From: Tieghemiomyces parasiticus
Taxonomy: Eukaryota; Kickxellomycota; Dimargaritomycetes; Dimargaritales; Dimargaritaceae
Direction of reading: 5' to 3'
Assembly: GCA_027575765.1 (NCBI GenBank)
Contig: JANBPT010000183.1
Coordinates: forward strand, 1-60,108
Length of the DNA: 60,108 nucleotides
Position 1 is the first letter of the stretch; each line of letters begins with the position of its first letter. The position numbers were made by a program, and so were the translations under genes. The notes under the pieces are model-generated. The model had not been told where the DNA came from and did no database searches. It saw only the letters and a list, made by a program, of their open reading frames with translations. This document shows, in pieces, positions 25,391 through 36,841 of this stretch.

Positions 25391-25463
25391 GCCCGGTTAG
25401 CTCAATCGGTAGAGCGTGAGACTCTTAATCTCAAGGTTGCGGGTTCGACCCCCGCATTGGGCT
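25391..25463 (+). tRNA. tRNA-Lys (anticodon CTT)
   Basis: Full cloverleaf by eye: acceptor stem GCCCGGT pairs with ATTGGGC (two G-T pairs), D arm with TAGCTCAATCGG (A box), anticodon stem TGAGA/TCTCA with loop CTCTTAA giving anticodon CTT, and T arm with GGTTCGACC (B box). Discriminator base is T as drawn. There is no intron. The gene decodes AAG (Lys). A T-run follows within a few bases. Confidence 0.96.
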
Positions 25464-25467
25464 TCTG

Positions 25468-25473
25468 TTTTTT
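25468..25473 (+). terminator. RNA polymerase III terminator of tRNA-Lys
   Basis: Six T bases start four bases after the tRNA 3' end, the normal Pol III stop. A second T-run of four follows. Confidence 0.85.
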
Positions 25474-25733
25474 CTTTTGTGTGGACACATCATTACCTTT
25501 ATTTTCGAGTTGACAGAACTATGTTTTCTTCCTTATCCTGAAAACTCAATCCAGACCCTATAGTTGAGTAACTGAAAAAGTGAAACATCGCAAAACTATA
25601 TATATATAAAAGTGGCCGTTTTGTTGATTTAGAGAAAGGTTAACTTTGGTCGCCGGGAGCCACGCCGGCGTAGCTGTAATACACACATGAAGAGGCGGAG
25701 TGGGTGGGTGGAAAAAGAAAAGGAAGAGGAGTG

Positions 25734-27292
25734 CTACATGTCACGCTTGGTGTTGACTGGGGATTCAGGTTCTTCGTCCGACCCTTCCCAGGCCCAACTG
25801 TTGGCTGACTTACGACCCAAGCCTTTCGTGGGCCCACGGTCCGTAGGGGCCGCGTTGCTTCGGGTCGAAGACGATGCCGGCGGTGGTGGTGATGGTGAGG
25901 TGGTTGTCAAGGGTCGCGACGGCCGCCGCTCGACATGGGATTGTGTGGTAAGGGCCAGTCCAGCCACGCTGTGCGGGCGCGACGGAAGAGTATCGACCGT
26001 GCGGTCAAAGTCACCGGTGACGATAGTGGCGTGGGCCAGGAGTGGGGAAGATCCGCGGGGAAGTTCGGTAACGATGGCCTCGGCGTCAGGGGGGATCTCG
26101 GCCATACTGTCGATGGCGTGCTGTGTAAGCCGGTAAACGTAAATCATGACGCCTAGACCGACTACAATCCCCATGAGCATCAGGAGGACCTGCCACCAGG
26201 CCATGCGCTCAAAGACCATGTTAGAGAAGCTGGTCAAGTTCGCACCAATGTAGACATGTGAGATGAGCTTCAGTAAACTGATGGCGGTGGCCACGCTGTA
26301 GTCGCGCAGGGTGATACTGGTCCCGGAGAGCAGGGCGTTGATGATAGTGAACGGGTACGGCGAGATGCGGATCAGCAGGAGCAGCTTAAACCCCTTACGT
26401 TCGATAGCCTTCACCGCGGCAGTGATGTGCGGGTTCCAGTTGAACACCCACTGGACGTGGTGCTGACCGTATTTGCGGCATAAGACGAAGCAAGCAATGG
26501 CACCAGTGAGGGCCCCCACGAAGGCTGGGATGAATCCCAGCGGGAAGCCGTAGGCGAAGCCTGATAAAGTGACGGACGTGGAGTAACCCATCATGGGCGG
26601 GAAGGCCGTCAGGAAGATAAAAAAGGTCATGATGACAGCGCCTCTACGAGGGGGGAGGAGGGGGAGGCGGTAGATAAAACGGGGGTAGGGTGACAGACGA
26701 TTGATGGTCGGAAGGGTACCGGAAAGGTCAGGTTAGCAACCTGTATACTAGACGGCGCCAACCTTGGTAGAAAGCACGCCAGGCCCACCAAGTCACTAAT
26801 CTCTTCAGATACTTACATTAATCCGGTCTCCCGAATTCGGAGGCCGACACGCTCGAGCCAGTGGAGTATCGGGGTGTGAAATGCCCAGAATAGGCCGCCA
26901 AAGCATACGGAAAGTATGCCCAAGATGGCAAAAGGGAGCCAAGGTCGCCGATGGAGGGCACGCATCCACCACCGGATGAATGGGGAGGTCGGAACTGGCG
27001 GCAGGACATCCTCGGGTTCGAGCAATGTGAATGATGTGCGTGAGCCCAGCGGGTCCGCCTGCATGTCGATGTTGGTCGTGTCCAGGTCTTCCGAATCGCT
27101 ACCGGGATTACCAGGTTTGTAGCGCAAGGAACGGGGTTCGTCACGGCTGGTCCGGGCTGAGCTCGTGTAGGCCGAGGCGTGGGTGGAGGACGAGGCCTGG
27201 CCCGCCGTCGGGAGTGGGGTGTACTGGGCAGCCATGGCACCGTTACGGTGAGTGGAGGCGGAGCGCTGGCGTACTTTTTTGAGGGGGATCAT
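25734..27292 (-). CDS. TVP38: Tvp38/TMEM64 family membrane protein (VTT domain)
   Basis: Two exons, 27292-26817 and 26643-25734, joined over an intron with GTAAGT donor and a C-rich tract ending CGTAG; the phase fits and gives about 461 aa. The protein has a soluble N-terminus of about 110 residues rich in Ser and Thr, a first membrane span (PFAILGILSVCFGGLFWAF), then the VTT/SNARE-associated domain starting with FPPMMGYSTSVTLSGFAYG and ending in a further span (VLLMLMGIVVGLGVMIYVY). The tail of about 110 residues is polar. Family members sit in the Golgi and related membranes and are related to DedA proteins; VTT proteins such as TMEM41B scramble lipids, but this is not shown for Tvp38 here. 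Start: first ATG in frame at 27292; the frame runs on to a TTG at 27340. An internal ATG at 27235 has an equally good context. Confidence 0.92.
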
Positions 27293-30200
27293 GATGGGGA
27301 GCCAGATGGATTGGTGAGAATGAGGAGGAATGGGTGGCAATGCGATCGATAATTTCAGGACGGATTCAGTTCAAGGTGCGAAGTAAGGGATGGCAAGGGC
27401 AGTACGATACCGGGTTTAAGCAGAGTAGGGGTGGGATGGCGTGGGATATGTAAAGTTAAGGTACAGAAGCAATGCTGACAGGTTTGTTGCCCCCCCCGCC
27501 CAACCGCTGGTGGCGGCCTATGGGCTGTTGGGGAGGATAGGTGAAATGTGCCCGCTAGGCCCGGTTCAACGGTAGGCCGGTATCACAACGTCTCTCTTGT
27601 GTGCATCGGAACCCTTAGGCCGCCAAGTGCCACCGACCAGGTTACCAAGTCGGTGCCTTATCCTTGGGTGCCAGGGGGCAAGGTTCGCCAGTAGGTAACA
27701 TGCCCGGATGAAGGTCCTTCCCGGCCCCATGTCTCCACTTGCTCAATGTCGAGCAGTGCTCTAGGCGATCAGTAGCCGTTTGCGGCTAAGCCACGGCACC
27801 GGTGACTTACGTGGATAAGCGAGCCCAGTGAAGCCCTAGGGCCGAGTCGCCGTATTATATGCTACGGTGGGTGCGAGGGTATTGGGAAACAAAGCCAACT
27901 TGATGCAAGCAAATGGAAACAGATGATGTGCCGATGTCTAATGGGAGACTGAATATACAGAGCGAAGCCGTAAACCCGGGGACGCAGTAAGTTAAGCGTG
28001 GTGGTATCCAGTGGGATGGTGCAGGGGAGGGCGGGCAGGGGGGAGAGGAAATGGCGTCGAGCTCGGATCCACTGCCCCTGAAAGACGGCTTGGCGGATAG
28101 GGCAGAGGAGAGAGGCAGCGTAAGCGGGCCTGCCGTGCGTATTGGATGGATAAACCCATAATGCTGGCCACCAGTGTTCTGCTCTTAATCCCTATGGGTC
28201 TCAAGGTTTTATTGTGCTTACGCGGCTTGCCAAAAAAAAGATGAGGGAGAAGGGCGAGTGGCGCCGGGAAGCTACTTAAGCTCCCGTCATGTGGAGAACA
28301 GTTCCTTAACAAATGGTTAAGGAGAGGGCGCAAGTTAGAGTGGGTTAAGCGGTAACTGGCCGTGACCTGAAGCGCCTGGAAGATTGGAAAGATTCTTTGG
28401 CTGTGCTAATAAGAGGGGGGGAGAAGGTATCGCATCTATACTACATTCGGAGCAGACCACCTACACATCGCAAAAAGGGATCCCCCATCACACGCTGAGC
28501 AATATATACCCACAGTGAGAGCAGGGCAGGTGCGTGAATCTGCGGTTAGATAATCCTCTATGGCCATTAAATGAAACTTGTGAAGTTCGCATGGTCATCG
28601 GGGGACGGGACAGTCGGCGATCCGCTGGACATCGCTTTCATTATTACGATCCTTGAGTGTACTGAATAGACAGGCTGACGGAGGACGGTGTATCAAAATT
28701 AGGGCGGAAGGCGTGTATAGTAAGCTAGACACATCAAACAGGATGTATCCCAATCCATTAGTCAACCTCACTTTATCATTCACAATGCACCATATACGCA
28801 GCTTGGTTGGGTCAGGCGACACAACAGGACTTTGTGACTACATCGCTTTTACATTTCCGCAGCAACCTATTGTATCCTTTTTTAACGCTATATAGTTGTC
28901 TGCAACGCCCATACTACCAAATCCCGACATCTTTTCCCGATTGGGACGTACACCAGACGGGTTAACGGCGTCCACGACTACCTTACAATGAGTACTGGGA
29001 TCCCAGCGCAGGATATACACCGCCCGCGCGTCTACGTACGAAGCGGGGTGTAAAGTAGAGCACTCCATGACACCAGTGGGCAGCTTACCTCAGTGGTATG
29101 ATAAACATGCTATGTTGGGAGGAGATAGCCACTCGTGCTAGGAGTTAAGTGGATATAGGCTTCATCTTTTCTCAGGGTTGAGTCAGGGCGTTTGAGAGCA
29201 AGTAAAGTCACCGCCTGTGATTGATGTGGATCGCGTGGCAAGGGGATCGCGGTATAAATAAAAAGCGAGGCAGGGACATCCTTGAACTATTCGGAAAGTT
29301 TCGGTTATGGATACCGCCGTCCTCAGCCGTAGGATCATGGAATAGTCTCCTCCCTACGGAACAGGTTAGACTGCGGCAGACGACTGAAGTGACGGGTTGT
29401 TGGAATACAGTCGCACCTGCAGTCGCAACTAAGGCCAAGCGGACCAAACCGTTGGCCACATACATATCCATCTTGCCCCCCAAGGTCCCTGCATCACACC
29501 CGTCCAAAATTAAGGCCAAACAGGCGGAGGTGCACCTAATCGGCAGATTTCAGGTCGGTTCAGGGTGGCTACAACCCTGGTCATACCATACCCCACATCA
29601 AACTTATTCCTCGGAAATTCCTAGTGTTGGCCTTTACCTTCCTTTTCCTTCACGCATTGCATCCAGAAAGGTCACTGCAACCCTTAAAGGGGTGCAGGAT
29701 TATGCCTGGCTATGCGCCGGCGAATACAAGTCTCCCTCTATCGATTTCCGTCCCCACACTTGTTTTGGCAAAATCACACAGTAAGCGGTGCCGAGGGACG
29801 AACGAAGTGACCCTGATTTTTGCCTTCCCACGCACATGGATGCGGCAAAAAACAGATCCAGGCCCTGGTCCTTTGTTACTGCCTACACTGGCTGTTGTTT
29901 ACCCCCACTCCTATACTGCCTAAAGGTGGCGATGCTACGATGACGAAGATGCACCAGCAGGGCTGCGGCAACCGAGCCATGAACCACCAAAGCACCGATC
30001 CCGTCTCCCCATCACTGCGGTTGGATTGCCAGGAGGCGTTCCTACGCATTTAAATTACTACATTCTCGACTTCCTTGGGGTAGTGGCCCACCAGTATATA
30101 TATATATACACCCCACCGAGAAGTCACGCTGACCGGCCAATCCGTCTCCAGCTACCCAGCCCTCTTCTGCACTTCCTCTTCATCTTCTCTAGTCATTCAC

Positions 30201-30361
30201 CGGGGCGATTTACCATTCGATCCCATTACTCTCGTCTATGAGCTCTATAGGCCTCTAGTGCTATTTTCTTGGGCACCTCGTGACTCCCCTGTCCCTCACT
30301 ATCTTCCGTGGTTGTTTGTACCGGCTATTCCATTATTGTTGGTTTACCTTAGGCCCTCCCT
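27293..30361. other. Divergent intergenic region between TVP38 and the ABC gene
   Basis: Holds the promoters of both flanking genes. The minus strand above TVP38 is pyrimidine-rich for a short way; the plus strand is CT-rich from about 30130 to the ABC start. An ATG frame at 29224-29784 (+, 186 aa) has no recognisable motif, and its length is within what chance allows in 60 kb. Nothing else seen. Confidence 0.55.
30094..30107 (+). promoter_or_regulatory. TATA-type element of the ABC transporter gene
   Basis: A TA repeat (TATATATATATATA) about 260 bases before the ABC start, followed by a CT-rich leader. Position and sequence fit a TATA box, but TA repeats also occur elsewhere (25600, 57750). 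Confidence 0.45.
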
Positions 30362-33300
30362 ATGGCCGACACGATGGGTGTTGCAACCCAAAACCCGAGC
30401 CCCCAAGCGGCCACCAAAGTCTGGCACCCGCTGGTCGAATATGCCGCATCTGGCCTCGTCCTGGCCCTAGTCGCCCGAGGCACTCCAGTCGCCATCGGTT
30501 ACCGTCAGCTGTCGTACCTTGAGGGTCTACTGCCGATCCTGGCCCTCATCCACGTCATTCTGTGGCGCCGTCGTCGCGGTCACCACATGATTGCCTTAAA
30601 GAAACCAGAGAAGAAAGGTAAATATAAATCCCCGACGTTATTGACTTTGCTCTGATTTCTGGCCAGATCCATTCGGCAGCTTGCATTCTACTGCAGTTAA
30701 TTGCAGATACTTGAAACGTCCTACACCTGGTGCTAGCCCGCCAGGGTGCGGTATGCCGTTGGCTGTCGCCACCTGGTCATCGCTCTACCTCCTCCTCCTT
30801 TCTGATCATTCACCCATAGCACTATTGTACGCTTTCATTACGTTCTAATCGCTCAGACACTGGTTCAAAAGATAAAGCGAAGGAGGACGCCAAGATCAGA
30901 AAAGAATATCAGGTCCTCTGGGTGACCCTCGCCCACAAGAGTCTGTGGTTCATCTATGTGGCGCTGCTCCTGGAAAGCATCGCTATTAATGTATCCTTCT
31001 TACTGGATTCGGAGACCTCGACGACCTGGCGTCCCTGGATGCGCCTTGGGGTCCAATACCAGACCGGACTGGCCGTGACCTGGGCGGCCCACTACCTACA
31101 ATTGCGCGCCGCCGAGATCGCCACGACAGTGACCACTCGATCTTCCCTGTGGGCTCCGTGGTCCCAAGCGTGGTCACTGGCCATCATTTTCCACGGGCTG
31201 GAGGTGTACAGCACGCTGCGCGCCCGTCACGCAACCGGCGGCGACGCCGAATTGGCCAACCACTGGTTGCTTGGCATCCTAGCCCCCGTTAAGCTTGGAG
31301 TAGCGGTAGCCGCGCCCTTGGTATACGTGACCGTCATGCGTAGTGTTCGAGTGGGTTACTTCAGTCCGGAGCCGGCGGCCGAAGCCAAGGCTGCGCCGAC
31401 TGATGAGGCTACCGACAAGGTGCAGGACGTCCCCACTGGGGTGGAGCAGGGTAAAGCCGAGGTCGCCGCGGAGAAGCAGACAGTGGAAGCCAATAGCAAC
31501 CCGGCCGAGGCAGGGACAACGGGCGAAACTACCGATAGTACGAAGCACGCTACCTCCGGAACGGAGTCAAGCAAAGCGGACGCCACGGCGGGGCCACAGG
31601 CTGCGAAGTCCGCTACGAAGGAAGAGGAGGAAAAGAAACCGGTTGTATACTCCGCATTCACCCTCTTCCGCCGCGTCATCCTGCTGGTTTACGAACTGGC
31701 CTTCCCGATTGACCGCTCCTTAGCCGTCCGTCTCGCGGTCCGCTGGCTGTTCGGCATTGTGTCGCGTTGGATAGAGTCCTTCGAGCCGCTCTACTACAAG
31801 GCCTTTCTCGTCTCGCTGAACACACCGGCTCGGGCGTTCCCAGCCTTGGTCCGATATGCGGTGGTCAACGCTTTCACACAGGTCGAGCAGGTCACCATCC
31901 AGTCGCGTCATATGGCGGTCCACAATTCCCTTACCTACTTCACCGCCCGTGCCCGGATCTACATGTATAACGTGATACAGTCAAAATCCATGCGGTTTCA
32001 CACGGCTTCGCACCGCGTCTCGCCAGCCCGCCGGGGCGACCTCGCCGTCGCAGCCCTCGACCAGTTCCTCCAGATCATTCTGTTTCGACTCGGTGCCGAC
32101 CTATTCGGCATCGTTATTGGCGTGTACCAGTACAGCTGGGTATTCAACGCGTACTTTATGCCGCTCAGCTTGGCCTACGGGCTCGTCAGCATCCTACGGC
32201 GCAACATCTACGGGCCCATGCGTACCAAGCTCCGCTTCGTTACCCGGAATACTGACGATACCGTAGGCAAGTGCATGGACGACTTGAACCAGATCGAAAC
32301 CATCCGCGAGTTCGCCTCCGAGGCCTTCCACTCCCAAAAGTATCGCCATGCCCTCAGGTCCAAAACCCGCCAGGGGGAATATGGCACCAGGGCCCTGCGC
32401 ATCCTGGACCAGGGGTTGAGTATTGTGACCCGCATCTTGTTCTGTATAGGCGTGATCATGTGCCTTCACTTCATGCGCCAGGGTACTATGCGACCCACCG
32501 ACGTAATATTTTACATGTCTCACTTCATCATGACCTACCGCCCTCTTAAGTTCCTAGTCGAGCTCAACTTTGAACTGCAGACCCTATACATCCGCTGCCA
32601 CGACCTATTGGAGCTGATCGACGAGCCCGTGGAGGTCAAAGATCCCGCGGACGCTGCGCCCTGGCAAATCACCCGCGGCGCCATCGAGTTCCAGAATGTC
32701 AGTTTCGGTTACGACACCAAATTGATCCTTAAAGACGTGACATTTTCGGTGCCGGCGGGGACCACTACCGCCATCGTGGGCAAGACGGGTGAGGGTAAGT
32801 CGACCCTGTTTGACTTACTGGCCCGGTTCTACGACGTGGCGGAGGGCAGTATCACCATCGACGGGATGGACGTGCGCCACGTGAAACAAGCCGATTTACG
32901 CCGCGATATGGCCATCGTTCCGCAGACCCACACACGCATGGTTACATCGATATTATTTAACATCCAGTACGGCACCGCCGCCTACGGGCTTACCGCTACC
33001 CGCGAGGAGGCGGAGGAGGCCGCCAAACGCGCCCGGATCCACGACCGCATCATGCAGATGCCTCAGGGTTACGACACCAAACTAGACTACGGTCTCGTCA
33101 ATCTGAGCGGTGGCGAGTGGCAACGTCTCACTATCGCTCGCGGCCTAGTCCGTAAGGGTAAGATCGTCATGCTCGACGAGGCCACGTCGGCGCTGGATAT
33201 CATTACCGAGCGCGAGGTCCAGCGTGAGCTCGCCGACTGCACCCGTGGTACCACTTGCCTCATAATCGCCCACCGCCTCCCGACCATCATCCATGCCGAC

Positions 33301-33444
33301 CAGATTTTGGTCCTCAGTGATGGCCAGATCGTCGAGCGCGGCAACCACGCAGAGCTTATGGCCATCCCCGGCGGCGTGTTCAAGAAGATGTGGCAGGACC
33401 AGCTCAAAGAAAAGGAGAAAGAAATTGCCGACGGTGTTATATAA
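30362..33444 (+). CDS. Half-size ABC exporter, ABCB6/HMT1 type
   Basis: ATP-driven exporter of the B subfamily. Exons 30362-30617 and 30857-33444 are joined over an intron with GTAAAT donor and branch-like CTAAT before CTCAG; phase fits, giving 947 aa. The N-terminal part has several hydrophobic spans (an extra membrane domain), then a hydrophilic Ala/Glu/Lys/Thr-rich linker, then a six-span exporter domain, then one nucleotide-binding domain: Walker A GKTGEGKST at about 727-735, signature LSGGEWQR from about 835, Walker B IVMLDEA, H-loop AHRLPTI. The extra N-terminal domain on a half transporter matches ABCB6 and fission yeast Hmt1, linked to heavy-metal or haem/peptide transport at the vacuole or related membranes; substrate here is unknown. 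W in the signature where K is common is a small oddity. The long second-exon frame reaches up to 30922 through a GTG, which is not the start. Confidence 0.9.
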
Positions 33445-33832
33445 ATAACCCGTCGTCCCGGGCGTTCCAAACCAGCCCGGTATACATACACATTTAATCG
33501 TTTATTGGCTACAACAACGGATTGTTCGTCATTGACCACTTTAACCCCGGCGATTATCCCATTTCATTCGACTTGCCCGCTCTTGCCATTTTCAGGCATT
33601 CTAATGTATCTCCCAATCGGCTCTCTCGCGCATCCGAAATAAATCCAACTCCATCATCTATCGTCGGCGCAATGCGAACCAACCGTTAAAGTATCCGTTA
33701 ATTCCGACCAGTTAAAAAAGGGGGAAAGGTCCAACATGTCAGCCGATCCGATGAAAACAAAGGCCAAAAATAAAGAATAGAAACCACGCGTCTTGTACAT
33801 AGTTGTTTTTTTAGACACAGGCGCCCTCTTGC
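33445..33832. other. Convergent 3' intergenic region with poly(A) signals
   Basis: 388 bases between the stop codons of the ABC gene (+) and the glucosidase gene (-). AATAAA occurs on the plus strand at 33638-33643 and 33769-33774, usable by the ABC transcript. Confidence 0.6.
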
Positions 33833-36800
33833 TTACTCGTCAAACTCCACGGCGATGATCCAGTCGTCCGCCACGTGGCAGGCCGGATCGGCCACCTCAC
33901 AGACATATTCATCGCCCTTACCATTGCAGTGGAACGCCAAGTGCTTGGGCGGGGTAGTGGTGTCCTGGCCGGACACGACGGTGATGAGGCGCGGGATCCG
34001 TTTCAGCCCGAGAATCTCGACGCGCTCGACGCGGACCTTGGCCAGATTCCGCATGACGATGGCCTGGGCCTCGGAGACCCGCTGGCCGTCCGCGGGGACC
34101 GGGTGTTGGGCATCCCCTCGGGTAAAGGCATCGGCGGCAGGGGCCACGTAGGCGGTGGAGGTGAGCCGGTGGTCGCGGGTGTAGGTGAGCGTCCGGTGGA
34201 TCCGGTGGCCGAACGTGTAGGCAAACGTCTCCTCATCGTCCAGGTACAGTTCACCGGTAGCCTCACCATGGGTGTCAAGGGCTACGACCAGGGTAAGTGG
34301 ATCGTACCGCATGAGGGTAGAGGAAGCCCGGTTACGGAGTCGCTGCGGGTGGATGGTCCCACCACGGACAAAGGCCGCGATGGTGTCGAGTGGGGTGGCC
34401 ACCTCGACCCGCGGGGAACCGACACGGTCGGCGCGGTGACCGGTATGGAAGTCATACCAGGGATTGGCCGGGGGCAGGTACACCGTCGTGGTGGTCTGGC
34501 CCGGTTGGGTCGCAGGTTTATACAGGACGGCGGGACCCAGAAGGGCCTGGTCGTCCATGGTCAGTGCCTCCGGGTCGGCAGGGAATTCAAAGTACATGGG
34601 CCGCATGACGGGGGTGTTGCGAGTATGGGCGCCGTAGAAGAGGCCGTACACGTATGGCAGGAGATGGTAGCGGAGCCGGATGGCCTCACGTACCACGTCC
34701 GTGTAAGGCGCACCCAGAAGCCAGGGCTCACGCCGTAGGCTGTCAATATGGGCGTGGGCGCGGAAGAAGGGCTGGAAGGCGGCCGCCTGGTACCAGCGGG
34801 TGAGAAGCTCGGCGTCGGGGTTACCAAAGAACCCACCCACGTCGGCACCGATAAAATGCAGGCCGGCCACGGTGTTACTCAGGATCATGGGGATGCTGGC
34901 CGCCAGCTGGTCCCAAGTGGCTGTGTTGTCGCCGGTCCACACGGCACTGACACGCTGCGTGCCGGCGAAATAGGCCCGGGAGAGTACGAACGGCCGGCGT
35001 TGGTCGTGGCGGTACAGTTCAGTGGTTGACGCGTGGCTCGTACCGGCAGGTAGTAAGCGGTCGCGCACGCCCACCGCGGAGGCATTGTGGAACATGAGGC
35101 CAAACACGTTGTGGACCTCGCGGTGCTCCACGCCGCCGTGATGCACAGCATCCTTCATCAGGGTGATCTCGGGCCCGCTGAATACCGAGGGCTCGTTCAT
35201 ATCGTTCCAGATGAACAGGTTCGGGGTCGACCCCTGGTAGGAGTCCAGGCGGAATTTGTCAGCCCACCACTGCGCGGCCTGCGGGTTGTGGTAGTCCACG
35301 TAGTACGAGTTGCCGGGCCAGCACCAACCTTCAAAGTCGGTGGTCCCGTCGGGCCGTTTGATGAAGTAGCCGTGCTCGCGGCCCTCCTTGGCTACATAGT
35401 ACCCTTGGTCCGCCTTAATATGCGGGTCGACGATGGTTACCAGCTTACGTTGATGCACCGACAGTTCGCGCTGCATGCCCTCGGGGTCCGCAAAGTGGCG
35501 GGCGTCCCAGGTGAAATAGCGCTTGTCGTTGGTGTGCTCAATGTCCAGCCAGATAACATCGTAGGGAATGTCGTAGGTGTCAAAGTGCGCGTCCACGTCC
35601 GCCACGTCGTCCTGGCTATTGTAGTTCCAGCGGCTCTGGTGGTACGCCACGCTGAAGGCGGGTGGCAGGGCGGTGGGCCCCGTGAGGGCGGCGTACTGCT
35701 CGAGTACGGTGGCGGGCTTAGCATCGCCGTACAGCACAAAGAAGTCCAGATTGCCGGACTCACTCATCCAGTGAGTGCTGGTGGCACCCCCGTACTTCTC
35801 CACGTCGACCCAAGTCTCGGCGGCGTTAAGCCAGAATACAGCCACGCTGTGGTTGGCCCGGTGGGCGGTCAAGTAGGGGATGGAGCCGTACAGGGCCATA
35901 GGGCTGTCCAGGATGTATTCAAACACGTCCAGGTTATAGAGGCGGTACGGTTCGCTGTAGCGCGCGTCCGGCCCGCGAGTGGTCGGGAGGCTGAAGGAGG
36001 TGGCATGCTCCGGGATCCCGTAGACGTGATCGAAGCCCGGGAATTTGAGGTCGACGGCCACCGAAGCTGGGCCGTAGGGTTTACTGTCGGTCCAGGTCTT
36101 GAACCGTTCCTCCCAGCGGCCGTTATCGTCCAACAGGGGCTTCAGGTAGCGGTGGGCGGAGTCGGTCTGATCCAACCGATTCCGGAGGGCCTCGTCGGAC
36201 TCGCGAGTCCGGTGTTCCTCATAGGCAAGGAACCCGTCCCCGTTCATCTCCACCAGGGTGTCTTCGGTCCACTCGTCATTGCCAGCTGACTGAGTGCGGC
36301 GTACGAAGGCTAGGTGCAGCGGGCTTGTATGCACACGCACCAAGTGCTCCACGGCCGGCGGGCCGGCTTGGCGCGCGAAGCAGAGTTCGTGCACGTTGGC
36401 CGCGGTTGTCAAGGACGCAGCTGGGTCACGATCGATAGCGTTGGGCAGCAGGACAAAGTCCTCCAGTCCCGTGTAGCGCGGGCGGATTGGGTCTTTTTCG
36501 ACGAGACGTACACGAGCGGTACCAGCACGGAGCAGGTCGACGTGAAGACGCAGCGTGGAACCGAAGGTCGCGTGATGCACGTCCGCCTCGAAGGTGCCGG
36601 CCTGGAGGCTCGCCGTTCCAGCCACCAGCCCAAACGGGGAGAGGTGGTGTTGGTCTGGTAGTGGCTGGGCGGGGGCACTGCCATCGGCGGGTCGCAAGGT
36701 GTCGCGAATCAGGCCGGCATAGTTGCGATTGCGGCGGCAGAAGGTGGCCTCATCGCAGGTCTTGAAGTCTTCCTGCTTAACGGCGGCAACCCACGCGGGT

Positions 36801-36841
36801 AGGGCCAAAAGGCAGCACAGGGCAGTGTAGCGGATGTGCAT
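33833..36841 (-). CDS. ROT2: Glucosidase II alpha subunit (GH31), ER N-glycan processing
   Basis: Trims the two inner alpha-1,3-glucoses from N-glycans on new glycoproteins in the ER lumen and so controls entry to the calnexin cycle. Single exon, 1002 aa, slightly longer than usual. An N-terminal signal peptide (about 20 residues, ending WVAA) is followed by the family entry motif KTCDEATFCRRNR. Catalytic GH31 blocks: WNDMNEPSVF with nucleophile D547 and VWTGDNTATW with acid/base D638; HREVHNVFG and GADVGGFFG are also present. KTCDxxxFC separates it from secreted maltases. There is no HDEL-type retention signal at the C-terminus, as expected for a subunit held in the ER by its beta partner. 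ATG at 36841 is the first in frame and opens the signal peptide. The minus strand above is pyrimidine-rich. Confidence 0.95.
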   Translation of the reverse strand: MHIRYTALCCLLALPAWVAAVKQEDFKTCDEATFCRRNRNYAGLIRDTLRPADGSAPAQPLPDQHHLSPFGLVAGTASLQAGTFEADVHHATFGSTLRLHVDLLRAGTARVRLVEKDPIRPRYTGLEDFVLLPNAIDRDPAASLTTAANVHELCFARQAGPPAVEHLVRVHTSPLHLAFVRRTQSAGNDEWTEDTLVEMNGDGFLAYEEHRTRESDEALRNRLDQTDSAHRYLKPLLDDNGRWEERFKTWTDSKPYGPASVAVDLKFPGFDHVYGIPEHATSFSLPTTRGPDARYSEPYRLYNLDVFEYILDSPMALYGSIPYLTAHRANHSVAVFWLNAAETWVDVEKYGGATSTHWMSESGNLDFFVLYGDAKPATVLEQYAALTGPTALPPAFSVAYHQSRWNYNSQDDVADVDAHFDTYDIPYDVIWLDIEHTNDKRYFTWDARHFADPEGMQRELSVHQRKLVTIVDPHIKADQGYYVAKEGREHGYFIKRPDGTTDFEGWCWPGNSYYVDYHNPQAAQWWADKFRLDSYQGSTPNLFIWNDMNEPSVFSGPEITLMKDAVHHGGVEHREVHNVFGLMFHNASAVGVRDRLLPAGTSHASTTELYRHDQRRPFVLSRAYFAGTQRVSAVWTGDNTATWDQLAASIPMILSNTVAGLHFIGADVGGFFGNPDAELLTRWYQAAAFQPFFRAHAHIDSLRREPWLLGAPYTDVVREAIRLRYHLLPYVYGLFYGAHTRNTPVMRPMYFEFPADPEALTMDDQALLGPAVLYKPATQPGQTTTTVYLPPANPWYDFHTGHRADRVGSPRVEVATPLDTIAAFVRGGTIHPQRLRNRASSTLMRYDPLTLVVALDTHGEATGELYLDDEETFAYTFGHRIHRTLTYTRDHRLTSTAYVAPAADAFTRGDAQHPVPADGQRVSEAQAIVMRNLAKVRVERVEILGLKRIPRLITVVSGQDTTTPPKHLAFHCNGKGDEYVCEVADPACHVADDWIIAVEFDE

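Noticed and set aside
29224..29784. 186-aa plus-strand frame
   Set aside because: It starts with ATG, but I see no motif, signal or family, and about one such frame is expected by chance.
34000..36290. Plus-strand frames of 287 and 400 codons over the glucosidase gene
   Set aside because: Shadows caused by GC-rich codons of the GH31 gene on the minus strand.
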